Assembly (NCBI GenBank): GCA_033812735.1
Contig: JAPXTA010000006.1
Location: 1 to 64,000, forward strand
Direction of reading: 5' to 3'
DNA length: 64,000 nucleotides
Origin: JABFRJ01 sp033812735
GTDB lineage: Bacteria; Pseudomonadota; Alphaproteobacteria; Rhizobiales; Hyphomicrobiaceae
The notes under the pieces are model-generated. The model was given only the letters and a program-made list of their open reading frames with translations. It did not search any database and was not told the DNA's origin. The position numbers and the translations under genes were made by a program. Shown here piece after piece: positions 17,517 through 24,958 of this stretch. Each line of letters opens with the position of its first letter. Positions within the stretch are counted from its first letter, which is position 1.

Positions 17517-18104
17517 TCACAAGGGACCCAATCCCTGCGATCGGGTCCTTTTGACGGCAGCCTCGATGAGGGCGTCAACCTCCCCGCGGTCGTTCTCGCC
17601 GATCATGGCGAAAAGAAAGCGCCTGAGCCCTTCCTCTGTGGGAAGGTCCCCGGCACCGGCCGCATCGTGACCTGCCGGGTGGACGGCGGCAAGCGCCTTG
17701 GCGATCCGCTCCATTTGCCGTCCGGCGAGCAGCCTGATCAGCTCCCGCCCCTTGTCGGTCGGATAGAGAAGGCGCTCGCGCCTGTCGTCCGAGCCGGGGC
17801 GGCTGTCGATCCAATGGTCGTCGATGAGCGGCTTGAGGACCCGCGCCAGACTTTGCTTCGTGATCTTCAGGATGGCGAGCAGGTCGGTCACGCGGATGCC
17901 GGGATGCCGAACCACGAAGTGAAGCGCACGATGCTGCGCCCGGCCAAGGCCGTACTCTGCGAGGATCGCATCTGGCTCACCGGTGAAGTCACGGTAGGCG
18001 AAGAAAAACAGCTCGACGAGCCGGATGAGATCGTCATCGGACGGTCGAGCCATCCCCTCGGCGGGGGACTGCCGTGCAGCGGGTCCGGAAATTATGTCAG
18101 CCAT
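17517..18104 (-). CDS. MarR-family transcriptional regulator, divergent from ilvE
   Basis: This winged-helix repressor-type protein is about 195 residues long. The HTH covers RVTDLLAILKITKQSLARVL and the wing has the characteristic DDRRER segment. I used the ATG at 18104, which lies inside a perfect palindrome; an in-frame ATG at 18158 would add 18 residues and place the palindrome inside the gene, so the true start is uncertain. The gene is divergent from ilvE across 133 bp. The palindrome over the start suggests autoregulation, and ilvE may share control. The ligand is unknown. Confidence 0.85.
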   Translation of the reverse strand: MADIISGPAARQSPAEGMARPSDDDLIRLVELFFFAYRDFTGEPDAILAEYGLGRAQHRALHFVVRHPGIRVTDLLAILKITKQSLARVLKPLIDDHWIDSRPGSDDRRERLLYPTDKGRELIRLLAGRQMERIAKALAAVHPAGHDAAGAGDLPTEEGLRRFLFAMIGENDRGEVDALIEAAVKRTRSQGLGPL

Positions 18105-18117
18105 GTTGACATAATTT
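18089..18117. promoter_or_regulatory. 29-bp perfect palindrome, candidate MarR operator
   Basis: AAATTATGTCA (18089-18099) and TGACATAATTT (18107-18117) are exact reverse complements around a 7-nt spacer containing the MarR start codon. The AT-rich arms stand out in this high-GC region. Size and symmetry fit a dimeric MarR operator, located in the gap that also holds the ilvE promoter. Confidence 0.7.
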
Positions 18118-18237
18118 GCTCCGGTTGTCAGTGTCTGGCAAGCAATTATCGATGACATCTGCTGCTCTCATAGGCATCGCGGACGCTTTTCGGGCGTAGG
18201 CGGTGCCGATCGAGGCGGCCTGACCGGAGACGGGAAC

Positions 18238-19326
18238 ATGACCAAGCTGCCGTTCGCCATCCATCGCAACGAAAGCCCGCTGCCGGTCGCCGAGCGTCAG
18301 AAGATCGTGGCCGATCCGGGCTTTGGGAAGGCGTTTACGGATCATATGGCGGTCATCCGCTACAGCGAAGGCAAGGGCTGGCACAGCGCCGAAATCACCG
18401 CCCGCAAACCATTGTTGCTGGACCCGGCCGCTGCCGTTCTGCACTACGCTCAGGAAATCTTCGAAGGCCTCAAGGCCTACAAACTGGCGGACGGTAGCAT
18501 GGCAATGTTCCGCCCTGACGCCAACGCGCGCCGGTTCCAACAGTCAGCGCGCCGTCTCTCGATGCCCGAATTGCCGGCCGAGTTGTTCGTCGAGTCGATC
18601 GAGAAGGTCGTCGACATCGACCGCGATTGGTTCCCGACCGTAGAAGGTGGCTCGCTCTATATCCGCCCCTTCATGTTCGCAAACGAGGTCTTCCTCGGCG
18701 TACGCCCCGCCCACGAGTATCTCTATCTCGTCATCCTGTCGCCGGTCGGTGGCTACTTCAAAGGTGGCGCGCCTGCTGTCTCGATCTTCGTCTCGCAGAA
18801 CTACACGCGCGCGGCACCGGGCGGTACGGGTGCAGCCAAGTGCGGCGGCAACTACGCCTCAAGTCTCGTCGCCCAGGCCGAAGCATCCAAGCATGGCTGC
18901 GATCAGGTCGTCTTTCTCGATGCCGCCGAGCACAAGTGGATCGAGGAACTGGGCGGAATGAATGTCTTCTTCGTCTTCGCCGACGGCACGCTGCAGACGC
19001 CACCGCTATCGGGCACGATCCTTCCCGGCATCACGCGCGAAAGCCTTATGACCCTCGCCCGGGCAGAGGGGCTGACCGTCAGGGAGGAACCCTACTCGAT
19101 CGACCAGTGGAAGGCCGACGCGTCGAGCGGACGGGTGACTGAGTCGTTCGCGTGCGGCACCGCTGCCGTGGTCACCCCGATCGGCCGCGTTGTCGCCGCC
19201 GACGGCGAGTTCAAGATTGGCGCAGGCGGTCCAGGACAGGTCACCTCGAAAATCAAGCAGAAGCTCGTCGACATCCAGCGCGGAGTCGCGCCCGATCCTC
19301 ACGGTTGGGTCCACAAGATCGGTTGA
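18238..19326 (+). CDS. ilvE: branched-chain amino acid aminotransferase
   Basis: This PLP enzyme transfers the amino group between glutamate and the 2-oxo acids of leucine, isoleucine and valine. The 362 residues belong to fold-type IV. LHYAQEIFEGLKAYK lies near the N-terminus, PLP Lys201 occurs in AAKCGGNYA, and the ELGGMNVFFV and phosphate-binding RVTESFACGTAAVV segments follow. Length matches the larger eukaryote-like/mycobacterial BCAT subgroup rather than the ~310-residue enteric IlvE. The ATG at 18238 has GGAGACGGG upstream. A strong terminator lies just downstream, so it is probably monocistronic, perhaps regulated by the divergent MarR protein. Confidence 0.93.
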   Translation: MTKLPFAIHRNESPLPVAERQKIVADPGFGKAFTDHMAVIRYSEGKGWHSAEITARKPLLLDPAAAVLHYAQEIFEGLKAYKLADGSMAMFRPDANARRFQQSARRLSMPELPAELFVESIEKVVDIDRDWFPTVEGGSLYIRPFMFANEVFLGVRPAHEYLYLVILSPVGGYFKGGAPAVSIFVSQNYTRAAPGGTGAAKCGGNYASSLVAQAEASKHGCDQVVFLDAAEHKWIEELGGMNVFFVFADGTLQTPPLSGTILPGITRESLMTLARAEGLTVREEPYSIDQWKADASSGRVTESFACGTAAVVTPIGRVVAADGEFKIGAGGPGQVTSKIKQKLVDIQRGVAPDPHGWVHKIG

Positions 19327-19347
19327 TCGAGCAGAGCTCGCAGAAGC

Positions 19348-19378
19348 AAAAAGGGCGGCCACTGGCCGCCCTTTTTTT
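19348..19378. terminator. bidirectional Rho-independent terminator between ilvE and lexA
   Basis: GGGCGGCC (19353-19360) pairs with GGCCGCCC (19364-19371) around loop ACT. Five A residues lie on the left and seven T residues on the right, so it works for ilvE on the plus strand and lexA on the minus strand. Confidence 0.92.
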
Positions 19379-19424
19379 ACACACCGCACCGTGTACCGTC
19401 CGTCGGTCGGCACGAAACCGGCGC

Positions 19425-20186
19425 TCAGTACTTCCGGATCAGCCCGACAAGCTTGCCTTGGATATCGACTTGATCAGGCCCAAAAATCCGCGTCTCGTAT
19501 TTCGGGTTGGCCGCCTCTAGCGCGACGGACGCACCCTTCTTGCGCAACCGCTTGAGTGTCGCCTCTTCCCTTTCAACGAGCGCAACGACGATATCGCCGT
19601 TGTTTGCCGAGGACTGCCGCTTGATGATGACGATGTCGCCTTCGTGAATACCGGCGTCGATCATCGAATCGCCCTTCACTTCGAGCGCGAAGTGCTCGCC
19701 GGGCCCGAGTAGATCGGGCGGGCAGGGAATATCGCTGGCGTGATTCTGGATGGCGCTAATCGGAACCCCCGCAGCGATCCGGCCCATCAGCGGCACGCCG
19801 ATGACGTTATGATCGAAGGATGAGCCGAGCGGCGTAAGTTGCTGCGGTCCGGCGGGCGATGGCTTGCCGCCGCCACCTTCGATGACGGACGGCTGGAAAC
19901 CACCGCCATACCTGCCATTCCCTGAATCGCTCATGCCCGGTGGTGACTGGATCGACCCCGGGCCAGCTGAAGCTTCGGGCATCTTAATGATCTCAAGCGC
20001 CCGCGCCCGATGCGGCAGGCGGCGGATGAAACCGCGTTCCTCGAGAGCTGTTATGAGGCGATGGATCCCAGATTTCGACTTGAGATCGAGTGCTTCCTTC
20101 ATTTCGTCGAACGACGGCGGCACCCCTGTCTCCTGCAGCCGCGCATGGATCAGCATCAGCAAGTCTTTTTGCTTCTGGGTGAGCAT
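19425..20186 (-). CDS. lexA: SOS repressor LexA
   Basis: This 253-residue repressor governs the DNA-damage response. The N-terminal winged HTH includes TGVPPSFDEMKEALDLKSKS and IHRLITALEERGFIRR. The C-terminal peptidase domain carries the self-cleavage bond Ala139-Gly140, nucleophile Ser174 in KGDSM and general base Lys212. Between them is an unusually long Gly/Pro/Ser linker (about 70-120), as in other alphaproteobacterial LexA proteins. The ATG at 20186 has GAGGGACG upstream. A GAAC-N7-GAAT site lies about 95 bp ahead, consistent with autoregulation. The gene follows moeA on the same strand. Confidence 0.97.
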   Translation of the reverse strand: MLTQKQKDLLMLIHARLQETGVPPSFDEMKEALDLKSKSGIHRLITALEERGFIRRLPHRARALEIIKMPEASAGPGSIQSPPGMSDSGNGRYGGGFQPSVIEGGGGKPSPAGPQQLTPLGSSFDHNVIGVPLMGRIAAGVPISAIQNHASDIPCPPDLLGPGEHFALEVKGDSMIDAGIHEGDIVIIKRQSSANNGDIVVALVEREEATLKRLRKKGASVALEAANPKYETRIFGPDQVDIQGKLVGLIRKY

Positions 20187-20279
20187 TCGATCGTCCCTCT
20201 GCACGACGGCTGCGCCAAGCAGCAGCGCCGGATTTCCTGTTTTGTTTACGGTCCGAGCCGCCAAATCTGCACAAAGCAG

Positions 20280-20294
20280 GAACAATATACGAAT
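20280..20294. promoter_or_regulatory. probable alphaproteobacterial SOS box
   Basis: GAAC at 20280-20283 is followed after seven bases by GAAT at 20291-20294. The alphaproteobacterial LexA site is the direct repeat GAAC-N7-GAAC (GTTC-N7-GTTC on the other strand), so this copy has one mismatch. It lies in the 141-bp gap between lexA and moeA, where a lexA promoter is expected. Confidence 0.55.
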
Positions 20295-20327
20295 ATTAGC
20301 CGGCACAAGCAACCAGAATCTCTACAA

Positions 20328-21551
20328 CTAGAACTCCAGTGGCAGGACCGTCACACTTTCACCGGCAGGCACCGCAGCGGCATTGATTGGCCGCACAATC
20401 AGGCAATCGGCATCGGCGAGAGGGGTGAGCAGCGAGGAATCCTGCGAGCGAACCGGCGTCGCGGTCACCGTGCCGTCGGCAGCACGTCCGAGTTTGCCGC
20501 GCATGTAGTGGGCGCGCGGTCCGTTGCGCTCGAGTTCCACTGTTGTGGCGGCGGTGGTCGTCTGCGCGTCGGCTCGTTGAAGCCCGAGCAAGGCCCGTAT
20601 GAGCGGAACGAGAAAAATGCGCGTGCAGATGAGCGAAGACACGGGATTGCCCGGCAGGCCGATCACGCGCTGATCGCCGAGCCGCCCGAACATCAGCGGC
20701 TTGCCCGGCCGCATCGCAATTTTCCAGAACGCCAGCGAAAGTCCCATTTCGGCAAGAACCGGCCCGACCAGATCATGGTCGCCGACCGATGCGCCACCGA
20801 TGGTGACGATGATATCGGCGTCACGAGCTCGCTCGAGATGTGCTTTGAGATCTTCCCGGTTGTCGCGCGCAATGCCGAGAAAGCGCGGCGCGCCGCCGGC
20901 TTGGCGTACCATCGCCGCGATGCCCAAGGGATTGGAGCAGACGATCTGATCCTCGCGTGGCGCCTCGCCCGGCAAAACCAACTCGTCGCCGGTCGCAAGA
21001 AGCGCAACGACGGGTCGCCGGCGGACCGGCAGTGACGCATACCCTGCGGCAGCGGCGAGCGTGATCGTTCGTGCGTTGAGAACGCGGCCGGCGTCGACGA
21101 GGACATCACCCGCAGCAAAGTCGCCCCCGAGCGGCCGCACATGCTCGCCATCCGGTGTGCCGTCCAACACGTGCACCAAATCGCCCTCGCGCTTGGTGTT
21201 CTCTTGAATGACGATGGCATCGGCAAGAGGTGGAAGCGGCGCCCCGGTGAAGATCCGAACGGCTTCGCCTGGTAGAACTGGTCTGTTGAACGCATGCCCA
21301 GCGGCCGCCTCGCCGATCACGCGTAGCGTTGCCGGAAGCGAGGCAACATCCAAGGCACGCACGGCGTAGCCATCCATCGCCGAAGCCGTAAATGGTGGCT
21401 GCGTCAGCTTCGACGGCAACGGTCTCGCCAACACGCGCTCCTGCGCATCGAACAGCGATACCTCCTCCACGTCCGAAATCGGCTCGACAGTTGCGAGTAT
21501 GCGTTCAAGCGCGTCCTCGACCGTCAAAGCACCTTGCTTCGCAGCCGTCAT
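20328..21551 (-). CDS. moeA: molybdopterin molybdenumtransferase MoeA
   Basis: MoeA inserts molybdate into adenylylated molybdopterin, completing the molybdenum cofactor. The 407-residue protein shows the MoeA N-terminus (EDALERIL, then RVLARPL and SAMDGYAVR), the MPT-binding domain with VTIGGASVGDHD, and MFGRLGDQRVIGLPGNPVSS. The last ~75 residues form the domain IV beta barrel. The ATG at 21551 has GAAGG five to six bases upstream; a GTG at 21557 that overlaps the moaC stop is the alternative. It is translationally coupled to moaC. Confidence 0.95.
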   Translation of the reverse strand: MTAAKQGALTVEDALERILATVEPISDVEEVSLFDAQERVLARPLPSKLTQPPFTASAMDGYAVRALDVASLPATLRVIGEAAAGHAFNRPVLPGEAVRIFTGAPLPPLADAIVIQENTKREGDLVHVLDGTPDGEHVRPLGGDFAAGDVLVDAGRVLNARTITLAAAAGYASLPVRRRPVVALLATGDELVLPGEAPREDQIVCSNPLGIAAMVRQAGGAPRFLGIARDNREDLKAHLERARDADIIVTIGGASVGDHDLVGPVLAEMGLSLAFWKIAMRPGKPLMFGRLGDQRVIGLPGNPVSSLICTRIFLVPLIRALLGLQRADAQTTTAATTVELERNGPRAHYMRGKLGRAADGTVTATPVRSQDSSLLTPLADADCLIVRPINAAAVPAGESVTVLPLEF

Positions 21552-21553
21552 GA

Positions 21554-22048
21554 TCACCCTTCCACGCGCCAGTCGCCGCTCTTGCCGCCGGTTTTCTCGA
21601 TCAGCCGGATATCCTCGATGCGCATGCCTTTCTCGGCAGCTTTCAGCATGTCGTAGATCGTGAGACAGGCTACCGACACCGCCGTCAGCGCCTCCATCTC
21701 GACACCAGTCCGGCCGTTGACGCGGACGGTCGCGGTAACCGTTATTCCGGGCGGCTGCGATTGAGGCGCGAGGTCGATCGTGACTTTCGTGATGGCGAGC
21801 GGGTGACAGAGCGGAATGAGGTCATGCGTCTTCTTGGCCGCCATGATGCCGGCAATGCGCGCCGTTGCGAGTACGTCGCCTTTCTTGGCGGTAGCAGCCG
21901 TTGCGAGGGCAAGCGTGCCGGCCGACATCGCAACAAAGCCGCGCGCGGTTGCCGTGCGTGATGTGACCTCTTTGCCGGAGACATCGACCATGTGCGCCTC
22001 GCCCTTGGCATCGAGGTGCGTGAGCTTCGAGGTTGGCTTCGTGGGCAT
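21554..22048 (-). CDS. moaC: cyclic pyranopterin monophosphate synthase MoaC
   Basis: MoaC converts the MoaA product of GTP to cyclic pyranopterin monophosphate in Moco synthesis. The 164-residue sequence contains KLTHLDAKGEAHMVDVSGKE, MAAKKTHDLIPLCHPL with the catalytic histidines, VRVNGRTGVEMEALTAVS, and a conserved KAAEKGM Lys segment; all are family hallmarks. I used the ATG at 22048, with GGAAC upstream. moaA is not in the window. The trpC gene that often precedes moaC in this order is missing; a 229-bp gap and divergent fabG lie upstream instead. Confidence 0.96.
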   Translation of the reverse strand: MPTKPTSKLTHLDAKGEAHMVDVSGKEVTSRTATARGFVAMSAGTLALATAATAKKGDVLATARIAGIMAAKKTHDLIPLCHPLAITKVTIDLAPQSQPPGITVTATVRVNGRTGVEMEALTAVSVACLTIYDMLKAAEKGMRIEDIRLIEKTGGKSGDWRVEG

Positions 22049-22277
22049 GGGAGTTCCGGTCCCTGGCAAAGATCGTCTGATATACCCCGCCGCGCGCGCC
22101 TCGTCTCGTCCGTCTGCGCGCCTGTCTGCGGGCCGTCGGCATGGTTACCAGCCGCAGCCCCGGAAACGCACGATTGCGCAGGCTCTTGCCTCGCAGTGAC
22201 CCACCGCCTACAACCCGCCACCATTGAAGAGGCCTAGGGTTTTACGGCCGTGACCGGCCAAGCAGGGGACTTCCGAC

Positions 22278-23024
22278 ATGTTCGAACTGACCGGCAAAAC
22301 GGCACTCGTCACGGGCTCCACGGGCGGCATCGGCGGTGCCATCGCCCGCCAGTTCCACAAGCAAGGCGCGACAGTCGCGATCTCGGGCCGCCAGGTCGAC
22401 AAGCTTGAGGCGCTGAAGGCAGAACTAGGCGAGCGCTGCGTGGTGGTTCCATGCGACCTTGCGAGCAAAGAGCAGGTCGCCAAACTGATCGACGAGGCCG
22501 TGAAGGCCCTCGGTGGCCGCCTTGATATCCTCGTCAACAATGCCGGCCTCACCAAGGACAACCTGTTCATGGTGATGAAGGACGAACAGTGGGACGACGT
22601 CATCGCCGTCAACTTGACCTCGACCTTCATGCTGATGCGCGCCGGCGCGCGTCACATGATGCGCTCCAAGACCGGCTATGGCCGCATTATCAATATCTCC
22701 TCCGTTTCGGGCATCATCGGCAACCCCGGCCAGGGCAACTACGCTGCCTCCAAGGCCGGCATGATCGGCATGACCAAGAGTCTTGCGCGCGAAGTCGGCT
22801 CGCGCGGCATCACCGCGAACTGCATTGCGCCGGGCTTCATCCAGACTGCCATGACGGACGTGCTCGACGAAAAGCTGACAGCCGAGATCAAAAAGAACAT
22901 TCCGACGCAAACGTTTGGTAAGCCCGAGGATATCGCCTCGGCAGCCGTCTATCTGGCGAGCGTGGAAGCCAACTACATGACGGGGCAGACGCTGCATGTG
23001 AACGGCGGCATGGTGATGCCGTAA
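22278..23024 (+). CDS. fabG: 3-oxoacyl-[acyl-carrier-protein] reductase FabG
   Basis: This is the NADPH-dependent reductase of the fatty-acid elongation cycle, 248 residues of the classical short-chain dehydrogenase fold. The cofactor motif is TGSTGGIGGAIA near 12-23, NNAG follows, and the catalytic Ser around 141-142 (NISSVSG) is paired with Tyr155 and Lys159 in YAASK. The NADPH preference fits the Arg after the first beta-alpha unit (SGRQ). GGGGAC precedes the ATG. acpP and fabF follow 1.5 kb downstream after two unrelated genes and an intervening terminator. Confidence 0.95.
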   Translation: MFELTGKTALVTGSTGGIGGAIARQFHKQGATVAISGRQVDKLEALKAELGERCVVVPCDLASKEQVAKLIDEAVKALGGRLDILVNNAGLTKDNLFMVMKDEQWDDVIAVNLTSTFMLMRAGARHMMRSKTGYGRIINISSVSGIIGNPGQGNYAASKAGMIGMTKSLAREVGSRGITANCIAPGFIQTAMTDVLDEKLTAEIKKNIPTQTFGKPEDIASAAVYLASVEANYMTGQTLHVNGGMVMP

Positions 23025-23057
23025 CCACAGCAACTTTCCCCAAGTCTTGCAAACAGG

Positions 23058-23083
23058 GCCGCGGCAAACTCCGCGGCTCTTTT
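23058..23083 (+). terminator. terminator after fabG
   Basis: GCCGCGG (23058-23064) pairs with CCGCGGC (23071-23077) around CAAACT, followed by TCTTTT. It lies about 35 bp after the fabG stop and just upstream of the next gene's ribosome site. Confidence 0.75.
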
Positions 23084-23106
23084 CATGTCACGGCTTGGAG
23101 ACTCGA

Positions 23107-23559
23107 ATGAATGACCCGGCAAAAGATCTGGCGGACCTACGGGCGCTCAACGCGCGCTTCATCCACAATTGGGTCACCCGCGATGTCGCATCGCACGATG
23201 CGATCACCCACCCCCGCTTCATCTGTCTAGGGTCTGCTGGCGGCTATACCGCCAAGCCCGCGTACTTGCGCTATTGGGCGACAGGGTTCGATCCCGAAGT
23301 CACCGTCTATTGGGACGTCAGGGACGAGCGGATCGACGTGTTTGGTGACGTTGCTTTGGTTCGGGCGACCAACAAACATATCGATCTGCGCGGCGACCAA
23401 GAAATCGTCGGCATGACTGCCTATACCGACACTTACCTTCGCGAGAATGGCCGCTGGCTATGTATCCAGGCACAACTGACGCCCGTCGCGGCCGCCAACT
23501 GGCCGAGCGATGACACGATCATCAGCCGCTATGTGCGTGGCGTCAAACAACTCCCGTGA
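23107..23559 (+). CDS. NTF2-like / DUF4440-type small protein
   Basis: This 150-residue protein has the alpha-plus-beta cone pattern of the NTF2/SnoaL superfamily. An N-terminal helix (DLADLRALNARFIHNWV) is followed by beta-rich segments VTVYWDVRDERIDVFGDVALVRATN, then DTYLRENGRWLCIQAQLTPV, the typical end of DUF4440 domains. Such domains bind small ligands or act as isomerase- or hydrolase-like accessory folds; function here is unknown. The ATG at 23107 has TTGGAG upstream. It ends one base before the convergent methyltransferase gene. Confidence 0.75.
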   Translation: MNDPAKDLADLRALNARFIHNWVTRDVASHDAITHPRFICLGSAGGYTAKPAYLRYWATGFDPEVTVYWDVRDERIDVFGDVALVRATNKHIDLRGDQEIVGMTAYTDTYLRENGRWLCIQAQLTPVAAANWPSDDTIISRYVRGVKQLP

Positions 23560-23560
23560 C

Positions 23561-24286
23561 TTACGACCAGAACCGGAGCGCGTCCTGACTGGCGTGGAGC
23601 TTCAGTCCGTAGGGGCTGAGCGTCTTGAAGCGCAGTTGCGACGTCCGGCAGGGCAGAAGTGGCGCCAGGACCGGATGGCCGCGGAAGACCTCGTCATGCA
23701 CAGGATTGAGATAGGCGACGACGATCGGCCGCGGCGCGGCTGCGTGACAGGCCGCAATACGCTCGGCCACCGCGTTGATGACGGGCGGACCGAACGGGTT
23801 GAACAGAAAAACGACCAATGGCCCGCCTGGCAGGGGGAATTCGGCTGCATCGCCATGATGGACCGTCGCCTGCCTTGCGTGTGGATGCGCAGAAACGAAC
23901 GCGCGGGCGGTGGCCGCAAGATCTGCGGCAAATTCGACGCCGAGAACCTTCCCGTACCCGTGATCCAGCGCCGACCGCAACGCACGGCCCTTGCCACAAC
24001 CGAGATCGAGGAACGTCCAGTCGGCCTTGTTGGCTGGCAACGTCGCCTGAACCCAGTCGAGGACTCGCCACGGTGTCGCGAGGTAGTGCACGCCCGAATC
24101 CCGGTTGGCACTGTCGATGGCGAGATCCGAGAGTTCGTGCTTGCCGGCAGTGGGGTCTGCGCGCCCCCTTTCGAGCCACAGGTGTCCCCGCCGCAAAAGG
24201 GCGCCCTTGAGCCGCCGGCCGGTGTGAAGCATGGGCGATCGAACGCTGCCCGCGTTTTGCTTAGCCTTGAAATTCGTCGAAGTCAT
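23561..24286 (-). CDS. class I SAM-dependent methyltransferase
   Basis: This 241-residue protein has a Rossmann methyltransferase core. Motif I is FLDLGCGKGRAL near 91-102, the acidic end of strand 2 is GVEF, and a post-motif FLFNPFGPPV occurs where catalytic NPP-like motifs are found. The N-terminal ~50 residues are basic and may contact an anionic substrate. The closest architecture I recognise is small uncharacterised methyltransferases in which FNPF replaces NPPY. The substrate is unknown. It is convergent with the NTF2-like gene and divergent from acpP. Confidence 0.8.
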   Translation of the reverse strand: MTSTNFKAKQNAGSVRSPMLHTGRRLKGALLRRGHLWLERGRADPTAGKHELSDLAIDSANRDSGVHYLATPWRVLDWVQATLPANKADWTFLDLGCGKGRALRSALDHGYGKVLGVEFAADLAATARAFVSAHPHARQATVHHGDAAEFPLPGGPLVVFLFNPFGPPVINAVAERIAACHAAAPRPIVVAYLNPVHDEVFRGHPVLAPLLPCRTSQLRFKTLSPYGLKLHASQDALRFWS

Positions 24287-24582
24287 GGGATACCCCGGGA
24301 TACCGCTACCATCGTCGCGTTACCGGCAAGAATGGTGCCAATCCGCACTCGCGAAGTCTGTTTTGTGCACGCCAGGCGCGAAGTTTCGGCGCGGTGGATC
24401 GGCAACCCAGGTGTTGGCAAGGGCGGGAAAAGTGTGTTACCGACCCCCCGATTGCGACGTGGAAACCGGAATATTCCCTTCCTTGCAAGGGTTGCGGAGA
24501 ATCGGTCAAGGCCGTACTGGGTAGGTCCAGAGCGGGTTTCTGAGCCTCGTAGCAGATCGATTGAAACCCCAGGGGAGATGAG

Positions 24583-24825
24583 ATGAGCGACGTCGCCAAC
24601 CGCGTGAAGAAAATCGTTGTGGAACAGCTGGGTGTCGAGGCCGAGAAGGTCGTCGAAGCCGCCAGCTTCATCGACGATCTGGGCGCCGACAGCCTCGACA
24701 CGGTCGAGCTGGTGATGGCGTTCGAAGAAGAATTCGGCTGCGAAATCCCCGATGACGCCGCCGAAAAGATCCAGACTGTCGGCGACGCCGTGAAGTTCTT
24801 GGAAAAGCACGCCAGCGCTGCTTAA
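24583..24825 (+). CDS. acpP: acyl carrier protein
   Basis: This acidic 80-residue four-helix carrier presents growing acyl chains on a phosphopantetheine arm. Ser37 in GADSLDTVELVMAFEEEF is the modification site, with the surrounding helix II sequence typical of bacterial fatty-acid ACPs. GGGGAGATGAG precedes the ATG. A hairpin follows 15 bp after the stop, which would let acpP be expressed above fabF, as is common. The upstream gap of about 300 bp should contain its promoter; I could not fix -35/-10 boxes with confidence. Confidence 0.98.
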   Translation: MSDVANRVKKIVVEQLGVEAEKVVEAASFIDDLGADSLDTVELVMAFEEEFGCEIPDDAAEKIQTVGDAVKFLEKHASAA

Positions 24826-24840
24826 GATCTGACGAGTTAG

Positions 24841-24890
24841 CGGCCCAGGTCGGAGCAGCCGGACGGCTAGCCCGCCTGGGCCGTTTGTTT
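24841..24890 (+). terminator. terminator or attenuator between acpP and fabF
   Basis: CGGCCCAGG (24841-24849) and CCTGGGCCG (24875-24883) form a perfect 9-bp stem with a 25-nt loop that can fold a smaller hairpin. TTTGTTTA follows. Its position suggests partial termination setting the acpP:fabF ratio. Confidence 0.7.
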
Positions 24891-24958
24891 ATCGGTGATC
24901 CGCTTCCGTCCTGCGGGCGGCGTTGCTGCAACCAGCTGACAGTTCTTCGTGAGGGCCT

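Noticed and set aside
20010..21035. Open frame antisense to lexA and moeA
   Set aside because: Both minus-strand genes are certain by motif, and the antisense frame has no coding signs.
23510..24586. 358-codon plus-strand frame covering the methyltransferase and running to acpP
   Set aside because: It overlaps three supported features, and its sequence has no family resemblance. The minus-strand methyltransferase has clear motifs.
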